NCBI GenBank assembly: GCA_019247395.1
Contig: JAFAOZ010000322.1
Location: forward strand, 1 to 13,990
Origin: Vulcanimicrobiota bacterium
GTDB lineage: Bacteria > Vulcanimicrobiota > Vulcanimicrobiia > Vulcanimicrobiales > Vulcanimicrobiaceae
Direction: 5' to 3'
DNA: 13,990 bases
In this document: positions 1 through 6,917 of the stretch, piece by piece
How the letters are laid out: every line of letters starts with the position of its first letter
How positions within the stretch are numbered: position 1 is the first letter of the stretch
Made by a program: the position numbers and the translations under genes
The notes under the pieces: generated by a model
What the model saw: the letters and a program-made list of their open reading frames with translations, nothing else
The model's database searches: none
Told to the model about the DNA's origin: nothing

Positions 1-546
1 ATTTCGATCAGCGACAATACCGCGGCCGACGCGCTCATCCGCATCGTCGGCGCCGCAGCGTTACGCCCATACGCGTCCGGTAACGATCCGTTTCTGACGA
101 CGCGGGAAATGTTCGTGCTCCACTCGGTTCCCAATGCGGATCTGCGCGATGCCTACGTTGCCGCCGCGACCCCCGCGGCGCGCCGGGTCGTGACGCAGCG
201 CGCCGCGGCCCGACCGCTTCCCACCGTCTCGCAACTCGCGAGCTCGCCGATGCCGGCGATTGAATGGCACTACAGCGTGCGCCGCCTCTGCGAGCTCATG
301 GAGCGGGTGGCGAACCTTCCGCTGATGTCGATCAATCCCGGCGTCGCCGATCCGGACGCGTTCCGCCATGTGGCGTATAAGGGCGGCTCAGATACCGGCG
401 TCATCAACATGACGACCGCGGTGACGACGCGACGCGGATCGCGTATTTGCTTCTCGGCGACGCTGAACGACCCGCAGCATGCCGTCGCGGAACTCGGTTT
501 TGAGACGTCCTATTCGGCGGTCTTGCGCGCGTTGGCGCAGCTCTAG
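1..546 (+). CDS. Class A beta-lactamase-like serine hydrolase, C-terminal part (5' end outside window)
   Basis: The frame is open from base 1 and ends at TAG 544-546, giving the last 181 residues. The fragment starts inside the SDN box (ISISDNT, SDN at fragment residues 4-6), the second conserved motif of class A beta-lactamases. About 120 residues later there is Y-K-G-G-S-D-T-G (K at fragment residue 127), which fits the KTG/KSG box with a KGG variant. The catalytic SxxK motif must lie upstream of the window, so catalytic competence cannot be judged. The family is periplasmic or secreted and hydrolyses beta-lactams or related amide/ester substrates. Many environmental members with degenerate boxes are annotated only as serine hydrolases, and antibiotic resistance should not be assumed. 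Its stop shares the tetramer CTAG with the stop of the convergent PhzF gene. Confidence 0.8.
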   Translation: MSISDNTAADALIRIVGAAALRPYASGNDPFLTTREMFVLHSVPNADLRDAYVAAATPAARRVVTQRAAARPLPTVSQLASSPMPAIEWHYSVRRLCELMERVANLPLMSINPGVADPDAFRHVAYKGGSDTGVINMTTAVTTRRGSRICFSATLNDPQHAVAELGFETSYSAVLRALAQL

Positions 547-1343
547 CCGCCCGGAATCGTGAGCGTCCCCTCCGCGAAGGGAACGCATTCGCCGGCGATG
601 CGCACGCGGTCGCCGCAATCCTCGAGCCACAGCTCGGCGCCGCGCGCCGAGAGTTGCCGCGCGAAAAGCCGCGGTTTCGCCAACACGCCCGACCAGTACG
701 GGGTCAGCGTGCAGTGCGCGGAGCCCGTCGCGTAATCTTCGGCGATGCCGTGCTTCGGAACGAAGTGACGTGAGACGAAGTCGCAATCGGCATCGAAACC
801 ATGGGCGGTGACGGTCAGCGCCGAGAACGGCAGCGCGGCAATCGCGGCGATGTCGGGCCGAAGATCGCGCACTTGCGCGGGGCCGGCGAGCACGGCCATC
901 GCCCGTCCGCCGGCGGCCTCCCAAACTTCGACCGGCCGCATCCCGATCGCGGCCGCGATCGCGTCGTGCTCGCGTTCGCCGTCAGGCGGCATCGCCGGAA
1001 ACTCGAGCGCGATTCGGTCGCCCTGACGCTCCGCGCGCAGCGGACCGGCACGCGCTCCGAAATCGATGCGGCTTCGGCCGGCGTGAAGCCGGTGAAGGAG
1101 CACGAACGCCGTTGCGAGTGTTGCGTGGCCGCAGAGCTCAAGCTCGCCGGCCGGCGTGAACCATCGAATTTCAAAATCGTCGTTGTGCGGCACGAAAAAC
1201 GCCGTCGCGGGCAGGTTCTGTTCCGCGGCGACCGCCTGCAGCGTTCGATCATCGAGCCAGTGATCCAGCGGCACGACCGACGCGGGATTTCCGCGGAAGG
1301 CGTCGCGCGTGAACGCATCAATGTGATAGAAGGGAAGCTTCAC
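543..1343 (-). CDS. PhzF/YddE-family protein with a replaced catalytic Glu
   Basis: This 266-residue protein has the usual length for the PhzF family (duplicated diaminopimelate-epimerase fold). N-terminal lobe features are YHIDAFT near residue 6, RGNPASVV near 17 and the CGHATLATA box (G72-H73). The C-terminal lobe has the signature SRHFVPKHGIAEDYATGSAH with its conserved Asp. The family is known for isomerisation in phenazine synthesis (PhzF) and for many uncharacterised homologues. The segment normally read as N-L-S-E-T-x-F is here N-L-P-A-T-A-F (residues 43-49), so the acid/base Glu equivalent to PhzF Glu45 is Ala46. The gene therefore may not be a classical isomerase. No other phenazine genes are present, so phenazine synthesis is not supported. 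The GTG start lies 6 bases after the stop of the upstream lipoprotein gene, implying cotranscription as the last gene of the four-gene minus-strand run. The Shine-Dalgarno site is weak. Confidence 0.88.
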   Translation of the reverse strand: MKLPFYHIDAFTRDAFRGNPASVVPLDHWLDDRTLQAVAAEQNLPATAFFVPHNDDFEIRWFTPAGELELCGHATLATAFVLLHRLHAGRSRIDFGARAGPLRAERQGDRIALEFPAMPPDGEREHDAIAAAIGMRPVEVWEAAGGRAMAVLAGPAQVRDLRPDIAAIAALPFSALTVTAHGFDADCDFVSRHFVPKHGIAEDYATGSAHCTLTPYWSGVLAKPRLFARQLSARGAELWLEDCGDRVRIAGECVPFAEGTLTIPGG

Positions 1344-1349
1344 CGCAGC

Positions 1350-2264
1350 CTATGGCACCGTGCTGACGGTCGCGCTGCTCGGATTCCTGAACAGGCCCTT
1401 TCCGATGACGTTGGTCGGATTTCCGCCTTGTGGATACTTCCATAATCCAACGTCGTGTTTGGCACCGTTCGGCCCATCCGGGGCGATGACTTTTGCGCCA
1501 TCGAGCCAGAACTGCGCTACGTCCACCGAGCCTTTGAGCGGCACGGCGCGCACGCGTTTCGAATTCATTCCCGCGATCGCGAAATCGTAGATCGCGGTCG
1601 TCCCGTCGCCGATGGCAAGGTACCTGCCGTCCCACTGCAGGCCGCCCCAGGAGCCGAAGTGCTGGTGAAGCGTGACGCGCTGGAATTTCCGGGCGCCTTT
1701 GCGCAGCTCGATCAAGACAAAGTTATACGAGAAGTCGAGTCCGTCGACGAAGAGATTCCCCTGGTTGTCGTAGGCGCAGAAGAGGTATGCCTGAACGCCG
1801 CGGGCGTGGTAGAGCTTCACCAAACCGGAACGGCCGGTGAAGATCGCGACGCTGCCGGTATTAGAACCGGACTTTCCGTACGCGGTGACGGCCAGCGCAT
1901 CGCTCGTCGGATCGGCGCTGCAGTCCCACGGCAGATAACCCGGATCGTTGAAGGTGGCAACCGGGACTTTTCCGGCGTGCGGGAACTCCAAGACCTGCTC
2001 TGATTCGGTGTTGGTGACGTACACGTTTCCGGCCGAGTCGGAGCAATCGCGCACCGGCGACTTAAATCCCGTGAGCGTGTCGATCAGCTTGCCGCTCGGG
2101 TACGTGTAGACATAGACGCTATCGGTGCCGACATCCGTAACGTAAAGCAGGTTTTTCGATACCGAAGCCTGAGAAATGTCGGCCGGTCCGCGGGCGCCCG
2201 CAGGCAGTCCGATTTGCGCGCCGGCGCATCCGGCGAGCGCGGCTGCGAGGAGCACCAGACGCAT
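1350..2264 (-). CDS. Beta-propeller (NHL/YVTN-like) lipoprotein
   Basis: The ATG at 2264 starts a 304-residue protein whose first residues form a short lipoprotein signal. Hydrophobic residues 3-12 end in the lipobox L-A-G-C, with Cys13 as the likely lipidation site. A GTG one codon upstream (2267) is an alternative start. The frame stays open much further upstream, but only as a shadow of the phosphoesterase gene. The mature part consists of degenerate propeller blades: YVTDVGTDSVYVY (41-53), GNVYVTN (79-85), GNLFVDG (169-175) and RYLAIGD (214-220). Three blades place a cysteine just before the strand (Cys74, Cys115, Cys163). Such proteins are usually surface or periplasmic binding or lactonase-like propellers. 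No catalytic residues can be assigned here. The start is 7 bases after the phosphoesterase stop and the end is 6 bases before the PhzF start, so the three genes are very probably one transcript. Confidence 0.75.
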   Translation of the reverse strand: MRLVLLAAALAGCAGAQIGLPAGARGPADISQASVSKNLLYVTDVGTDSVYVYTYPSGKLIDTLTGFKSPVRDCSDSAGNVYVTNTESEQVLEFPHAGKVPVATFNDPGYLPWDCSADPTSDALAVTAYGKSGSNTGSVAIFTGRSGLVKLYHARGVQAYLFCAYDNQGNLFVDGLDFSYNFVLIELRKGARKFQRVTLHQHFGSWGGLQWDGRYLAIGDGTTAIYDFAIAGMNSKRVRAVPLKGSVDVAQFWLDGAKVIAPDGPNGAKHDVGLWKYPQGGNPTNVIGKGLFRNPSSATVSTVP

Positions 2265-2271
2265 CACGAAG

Positions 2272-3666
2272 CTACTCGGTGTCGACGGGCGCGCCGGACG
2301 GCTTCTGATGCTGGAAGTAGCTCTTCGAGTGGCTCGAGGGGATCGGCACAAACGTTCGCGCCTGCTGCGTGAAGTCGAAGGAATCGTCGATGCTGGTCGC
2401 GCGCGCGTCCGTCGTTCCAAGACTTCCCAAGTTAAAGGTATCCTCGATGAACTTCAGGATGCTGCCGAACTCGTATTGCGTGTGGGAGATGTAACCGGGT
2501 TGGCTCGGGGTCGCCTCGCGCGCATAGGCCGAGACGATAATGAGTGGAACTCGAAATCCGAGCCCTCCCCACTGGTCGGCAAACGGCGGCGGCACGTGAT
2601 CGTAAAAACCGCCCCAATCGTCCCACACCACGATGACCGCCGTATTCGGCCAGTACGTGGAACTCTCACCGATCGCGTTGACGATGCTTGCAACCCACGA
2701 AGGTCCCGTGTCGCCGCCTGGCCCGGAGGGATGGTCGGAGTTTTGGCGGTCGGGAACGATCCACGACACGGCGGGGAGCTGTCCGGCGCTGATGTCGCTG
2801 AAGATATTCGTTTCCGGCGTTGAAATGTTCGTCTTCCACTCGGAGCCTTCACGTACGGCCTTGATCGCATCGAACGCGTTCCAGAGCTTTCCTTCGCCGC
2901 CCTGAATCGGCGGGGAGTAGTACTTCCACGAAACGGATTTTGCGTCGAGCAGGTCGCGCAGTGTTGCATATGTTAGGCACGGATACGGGCCTAGCTGCTG
3001 CACCTTCAATGTGGTTCCGACAAGCTTCAAGACGGGCGTCCTGGTGCCTGACGGCGCGTCGCATCCCCAGGGAGTGTGGGTCGGCACGTCTACGAGACTC
3101 TTCGTCTTTGCCTGGTTGACGATCGTGGCTCCGGCGATCAAATCCTGATGTGCCGTAAAACTGCCGCTGCCTTGGGTTTGGAACATGGCATCGCCGAGCA
3201 CGTACTGCCCCGCCATGAACCAGTACGGTACGATCTGCTGCGGATCGACGTACTGATAGGCGGCAGTGACGTTGCCGTGGCAGGCGCCGGCGCCCTGGCC
3301 GAAGCCGTCCATCTTTCCGCCGTCGAGCTGTTTGAGGAAGCCGCCCACGTAACCATGCGGAAAATCGCAGCTCTCTTTGAGGTTGACCTTCGCCAACGGC
3401 ACGTAGACGTCGCCGCTGGGCGTCTGCATCAAGCCTTGCGTGGCACCGTTTGCACCCGGGAATGTCGCAAAAAGGTCGTCAAAGCTCCGGTTCTCTTGAA
3501 CGACGACGACGATATGCTGAATGTAGTTTGAGCTGTTCTTCTTTTTATGTGAATCGCTCAGCGGAAGCGACGACGTTCCCGGCGCAGCGGAATTTCCGGT
3601 GCACGAAACCATCGCCAGCGCGGCGGCCAATAGCAGTAGCGGGGCGGAAAGACGCGAGAGCTCCAA
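2272..3666 (-). CDS. PF04185 phosphoesterase (phospholipase C/acid phosphatase-like) lipoprotein
   Basis: This 464-residue protein belongs to the phospholipase C/AcpA phosphoesterase family, which cleaves phosphate esters outside the cytoplasm. The family opening is clear: IQHIVVVVQENRSFDDLF (49-66) with the metal/nucleophile-region residues E58 and N59. Further conserved blocks are NSDHPSGPGG (309-318), VVWDDWGGFYDHVPPP (347-361, with D349, D350, D356, H357) and YISHTQYEFGSILKFIE (392-408, H395). The N-terminus has a hydrophobic signal (residues 8-20) ending in M-V-S-C, so Cys22 is a probable lipid anchor. It has no twin-arginine motif, unlike many secreted PLCs. The start codon appears to be TTG, because no ATG or GTG precedes the signal sequence in frame. 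GGAAAG lies about 11 bases upstream. The start is 43 bases after the MFS stop. Substrate is unknown, and phospholipids or soluble phosphomonoesters are both possible. Confidence 0.9.
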   Translation of the reverse strand: MELSRLSAPLLLLAAALAMVSCTGNSAAPGTSSLPLSDSHKKKNSSNYIQHIVVVVQENRSFDDLFATFPGANGATQGLMQTPSGDVYVPLAKVNLKESCDFPHGYVGGFLKQLDGGKMDGFGQGAGACHGNVTAAYQYVDPQQIVPYWFMAGQYVLGDAMFQTQGSGSFTAHQDLIAGATIVNQAKTKSLVDVPTHTPWGCDAPSGTRTPVLKLVGTTLKVQQLGPYPCLTYATLRDLLDAKSVSWKYYSPPIQGGEGKLWNAFDAIKAVREGSEWKTNISTPETNIFSDISAGQLPAVSWIVPDRQNSDHPSGPGGDTGPSWVASIVNAIGESSTYWPNTAVIVVWDDWGGFYDHVPPPFADQWGGLGFRVPLIIVSAYAREATPSQPGYISHTQYEFGSILKFIEDTFNLGSLGTTDARATSIDDSFDFTQQARTFVPIPSSHSKSYFQHQKPSGAPVDTE

Positions 3667-3709
3667 AGCAATCCGATGCTTTCCGGCGTCCGGGGGCCGT
3701 TCCTGTTCG

Positions 3710-5065
3710 CTACGCCGACTCGCGCTCGCTCGCTCGGGTGAAACCGATTGCCGCGCTGCCGGCGGACGCGAGTGCGAGCAGCGCGCAGAGCATCATGGCT
3801 GCTCGAAAGCCGCTTAAGTACGACGATCCCGCGGTCACCAACAGACCAAGCAGTGCGACGCCGATAAGGCCCGCCGTCCGCGCGACCGCATTGTTGATGC
3901 CCGACGCGACGCCCGCATGCTCGACCGGAACCGAGTTCATCACGGTCGTCGTGAGCGGTGCGACGAAGAGCGCGCCGGCGAATCCAAGAATCGTTGCGGC
4001 GGGAAAAAACGTCGTCCAATAGGAACCGCCGGCGCCCGGAACCGCGTACGCGATGAAGCCGGCGGCCGCAAGCAGTGCGCCGAACAGTAGCGGCGTTCGA
4101 GGACCGATGCGATCGACGAGGCCGCCCGACCATCGTGACGCCGCGGTGAGGATGATGACGAACGGCAGCAGCGCTGCCCCAGCAGCGGTCGGCGTGTAGT
4201 GATGCACGTTGATGAGCACGAACGGAACGAAGAACATGCTTCCGCCTATCGCCGTATAGAGCAGGAACGTGTAAACGTTTGCCATGCTGAAGCTGCGCGA
4301 CGCGAAAAGATCGCATCGCATCATCGGATCGGGCGTGCGTTGTTCCGCGACGACGAAGAGCGCAAGCACGGCGAGACCGGCAGCGACGACTGCAAGCGGT
4401 CCGGCGGAGACGCGACCACCGTTCATCGCAATCAATCCGTAAACCACCAATCCAAGACCGGCGGTCGCAAGCGTGGCGCCGAGTACGTCGATTCGCCGGT
4501 CGCTAGACTCGTCGCGGCTTTCGGGCACGTGTTCGGCAAGCATCAGCACGACGGCGAGCGCGATCGGCAGGTTAATTACGAAAACGTATCGCCAGGAGAG
4601 ATGCTGCGTGAGCCAGCCGCCCATCACCGGTCCTAGCGCGCTGGTGAGCGCGCTGAAACCGGACCAGAGGCCGATGGCGCGTCCGCGGCTCTTTGCATCG
4701 TAGGCGGCGCTGAGCAATGCCAGACTGCCGGGCGTCGAAAGCGCGCCGCCGATGCCCTGCACGCAACGCGCCGCAATCAGCGTCGCGACGTTGGGCGCGA
4801 GCGCGCAGGCCGCCGACGCGAGCGCGAAAATGACGATGCCGATCGTGAAGATCCGCCGCCGGCCATAAAGATCGCCGAGCGCGCCCCCTAAGAGAATCAG
4901 CGCGGACAAAAAGAGCGCGTATCCTTCGATCACCCATTGCATCTGACCGGTGGTCGCATGCAGCTCGCGCTGCATGACCGGGAGCGAAACGTTGACGGCC
5001 GTGCTGTCGATGAAGGTCATCGAGGAGCCCAAAATCGCGGCGACGAGGACCCAAGGCACCTTCAC
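3710..5065 (-). CDS. MFS transporter, DHA2 (EmrB/QacA-like) family
   Basis: This 451-residue inner-membrane protein has the hydrophobic pattern of the 14-helix drug:H+ antiporter-2 family. Diagnostic motifs are FIDSTAVNVSLPVM in helix 1 (18-31, motif D1 with Asp20), GGALGDLYGRRR (60-71, motif A) and ALGPVMGGWL near 143-152 (motif C, antiporter type). It presumably exports a small hydrophobic or amphipathic compound using the proton gradient; the substrate cannot be read from sequence. It is slightly shorter than the usual ~480-500 residues. The start is GTG at 5065, but the GGGAG just upstream sits only one base away. The second GTG two codons later (5059) has better spacing (about 6-7 bases) and may be the real start. 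It is the first gene of the minus-strand run with the phosphoesterase, propeller lipoprotein and PhzF genes, and is divergent from proline dehydrogenase. Confidence 0.93.
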   Translation of the reverse strand: MKVPWVLVAAILGSSMTFIDSTAVNVSLPVMQRELHATTGQMQWVIEGYALFLSALILLGGALGDLYGRRRIFTIGIVIFALASAACALAPNVATLIAARCVQGIGGALSTPGSLALLSAAYDAKSRGRAIGLWSGFSALTSALGPVMGGWLTQHLSWRYVFVINLPIALAVVLMLAEHVPESRDESSDRRIDVLGATLATAGLGLVVYGLIAMNGGRVSAGPLAVVAAGLAVLALFVVAEQRTPDPMMRCDLFASRSFSMANVYTFLLYTAIGGSMFFVPFVLINVHHYTPTAAGAALLPFVIILTAASRWSGGLVDRIGPRTPLLFGALLAAAGFIAYAVPGAGGSYWTTFFPAATILGFAGALFVAPLTTTVMNSVPVEHAGVASGINNAVARTAGLIGVALLGLLVTAGSSYLSGFRAAMMLCALLALASAGSAAIGFTRASERESA

Positions 5066-5127
5066 GCTCCCGCCGTTCCCGAAAACGCCGAAGGTGTCAT
5101 TCCGATTGCCTCGGCGAAGGAACGACT
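5066..5127. promoter_or_regulatory. Divergent intergenic region between MFS and proline dehydrogenase genes
   Basis: These 62 bases must carry the start signals of both divergent units. No convincing -35/-10 pair is visible. An imperfect inverted repeat, CGCCGA-A-GG (5086-5094) and CCTCGGCG (5109-5116), has a 14-base spacer. It could be an operator or a leader hairpin in front of the dehydrogenase Shine-Dalgarno site GAAGGA (5116-5121). The assignment as regulatory DNA rests on position and this repeat only. Confidence 0.35.
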
Positions 5128-6057
5128 ATGAGTGCATTCGATCGGCCCTTGCGCGGCGCAATACTCGCCGCGGCCGACAGCGCGCTCGTTCGCCGCGCCG
5201 TGACGCGGTACGGCATGCGGCTGGGTGCTCGACGCTTCGTCGCGGGAGAGACGGCCGAACAGTTTATGGCGGTCGCGCGCGAGGCTAACGCGCAAGGGTT
5301 CGCCGTCGCATCGACGATTTTAGGAGAGAGCGTCAACGACCGCGAGGAAACCCTCGAGGTAACGCGCCGCTACTGCGCGCTGCTGCGAGCGTTCGCCGAT
5401 GAGAAGCTCGATGCGAACGTCGCGTTCAAGCTGACACACGTGGGGCTCGACATCGACTGGGCACTGGCACTCGACAATGCGTCGCAGATCGTTGCCGCGG
5501 CCGCCGAGAGCGGACGCACCGTCAGGATGGATATGGAGCAATCGCGCTACGTCGATCGCACGCTGGAAATTTTTCGCCGGCTGCGTCAACGATATGACAA
5601 TGTCGGCTTCGTTCTGCAATCATATCTCTACCGCAGCGTGGACGACCTCGTTGCGGTACTGCCCCTCGCGCCGAATCTTCGCATCGTCAAAGGTGCATAC
5701 TTAGAGCCGCCGGAGCTCGCCTATCCGCACAAGCGTGACGTGGATGCGAATTATGTCAGACTGCTGGAGACCGCACTTTCCCACGACGGCTACACCGCCG
5801 TGGCGACCCACGATCCGGAGCTGATCGCGCGTACCGCCGAATTTACCGCCGCTCGTGGATTGCCCAAGCAGGGCCGCTTTGAATTCCAGATGCTCTACGG
5901 CATCGCGACGGGTTTGGCGCGAATGCTGCTCGAACGCGGCTACCGCGTGCGGCTCTCGATTCCGTTCGGCGAGTACTGGTTTCCTTACTTGATGCGGCGT
6001 CTCGCCGAACGCCCGGCAAACCTCGCCTTCTTTCTCAAAGGCGCATTTTCGAAGTGA
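5128..6057 (+). CDS. Proline dehydrogenase family flavoenzyme, possibly hydroxyproline-specific
   Basis: This 309-residue monofunctional PRODH has a beta-alpha barrel and FAD, and passes electrons to quinone at the membrane. Its length matches bacterial stand-alone enzymes such as that of Thermus. Motifs are FKLTHVG (100-106, K101), RMDMEQS (133-139), GFVLQSYLYRS (160-170), LRIVKGAYLE (184-193), VATHDPELI (225-233), FEFQMLYGI (251-259) and the substrate-binding tail IPFGEYW...YLMRRLAERP (278-296, R290/R291). Thirteen residues before R290 proline-specific enzymes carry a tyrosine (T. thermophilus Tyr275, E. coli PutA Tyr540). Here it is Ser277, as in human PRODH2, which oxidises trans-4-hydroxyproline. 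Start choice is firm: GAAGGA then six bases then ATG. Its TGA overlaps the GTG of the aldolase gene. No P5C dehydrogenase gene is nearby, so the product must be processed elsewhere. Confidence 0.93.
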   Translation: MSAFDRPLRGAILAAADSALVRRAVTRYGMRLGARRFVAGETAEQFMAVAREANAQGFAVASTILGESVNDREETLEVTRRYCALLRAFADEKLDANVAFKLTHVGLDIDWALALDNASQIVAAAAESGRTVRMDMEQSRYVDRTLEIFRRLRQRYDNVGFVLQSYLYRSVDDLVAVLPLAPNLRIVKGAYLEPPELAYPHKRDVDANYVRLLETALSHDGYTAVATHDPELIARTAEFTAARGLPKQGRFEFQMLYGIATGLARMLLERGYRVRLSIPFGEYWFPYLMRRLAERPANLAFFLKGAFSK

Positions 6058-6917
6058 AGGGCATTTACGCTGCCGTGCTGACGCCGGTCGACGAACGCTT
6101 CGCGCCCGACGCTGCGCGCGCGTTGCCGTACTACCGCGAGCTTTTGGGGCGCGGATGCGATGGCCTCAATCTGCTCGGAACGACCGGTGAGGCGATGTCG
6201 TTGAGCGTGAAGCAGCGGGTCGCGTTCATGGAGGCGATTGCTTCGAGCGGGTTGCCGATGGAGCGTATGATGGCCGGCACCGGGGCGGCGTCGCTCGACG
6301 ATGCTGCCACGCTGACGGCGACGGCGTTCGGTTGCGGGTTTTCCGCTGCGCTGATCATGCCGCCATTCTTTTTCCGCGATGCGGACGACGATGCAATCTT
6401 TCGCTTTTATGCCGAGCTTTTCGCGCGAACCAATCCGCCGCGCAACGGCGTGCTGCTCTACAACTTTCCGCGTATGAGCGGGATTGCGTTCCGGCCCACG
6501 CTCGTGGCGCGGCTGGTTGCCGAGTTTCCGCAGGCGATCGCGGGCATGAAAGATAGCTCCAACGACCCGGAATTGCAGTCGGAGATTCTCGCCGCACACC
6601 GCGACCTAACGATGTTCCCAGGCTCGGAGAGCGATCTGCTCTCAGCGAAGCGCCGCGGCTGCGCCGGATGCATCTCGGGGAGCGTTGCGCTCTGGCCTGA
6701 GCTCGCGCAGGCGGGTTTCCGCGACGAAGACGAGACGCAGGCGCGGCAACTCGCGCAGCGTCGAGCGCAGCTCGATGGCGTGCCGTTTATTCCGGCGGTA
6801 CGGTATCTTACCGCGAATGAGCGCAGCGAACCCCAATGGGAGCGCGCGGTGCCGCCGCAGCGCGGGTTAACGGCGGAAGAAGGGCGAGCGCTTCGAGCCC
6901 AGGTTAAACGCGGTTAG
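6054..6917 (+). CDS. DHDPS/N-acetylneuraminate lyase superfamily aldolase (HOGA- or KDG-aldolase-like)
   Basis: This 287-residue class I aldolase superfamily protein forms a Schiff base between lysine and a 2-oxo acid. Visible signatures are LLGTTGEAMSLS (40-51), the catalytic tyrosine in YNFPRMSG (Y136) and the Schiff-base lysine in GMKDSS (K166). The arginine that true dihydrodipicolinate synthases use for aspartate semialdehyde (E. coli Arg138) is replaced by Met141, so lysine biosynthesis is unlikely. The GTG start overlaps the proline dehydrogenase stop (GTGA), indicating translational coupling and a shared pathway. 4-Hydroxy-2-oxoglutarate aldolase (hydroxyproline catabolism, giving pyruvate and glyoxylate) belongs to this superfamily and would fit. 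2-Keto-3-deoxy sugar-acid aldolase and pyrroline-4-hydroxy-2-carboxylate deaminase are alternatives. The last 51 bases overlap the end of the convergent propeller gene. Confidence 0.88.
   Translation: MKGIYAAVLTPVDERFAPDAARALPYYRELLGRGCDGLNLLGTTGEAMSLSVKQRVAFMEAIASSGLPMERMMAGTGAASLDDAATLTATAFGCGFSAALIMPPFFFRDADDDAIFRFYAELFARTNPPRNGVLLYNFPRMSGIAFRPTLVARLVAEFPQAIAGMKDSSNDPELQSEILAAHRDLTMFPGSESDLLSAKRRGCAGCISGSVALWPELAQAGFRDEDETQARQLAQRRAQLDGVPFIPAVRYLTANERSEPQWERAVPPQRGLTAEEGRALRAQVKRG

Noticed and set aside
543..546. Shared CTAG between convergent stops as an unusual feature.
   Set aside because: A four-base overlap is common in compact genomes.
388..924. Long Arg-rich open frames antisense or out of frame to real genes (also for example 2454-2969, 3558-4316, 7954-8289, 9101-9805).
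   Set aside because: Arg/Ala/Pro-rich low-complexity translations typical of off-frame reading in GC-rich DNA, lying entirely on well-supported genes.
543..1343. Idea that the PhzF-like gene supplies a proline racemase/hydroxyproline epimerase for the nearby dehydrogenase, since these families share a fold.
   Set aside because: The boxes are those of PhzF, not of proline racemase (no catalytic Cys pair motif), and the gene lies in a separate divergent operon.
5062..5100. Twelve-codon ATG frame ending in TGA over the MFS start, as a possible leader peptide.
   Set aside because: It has no ribosome-binding site, no codon pattern typical of attenuators and no terminator hairpin after it.
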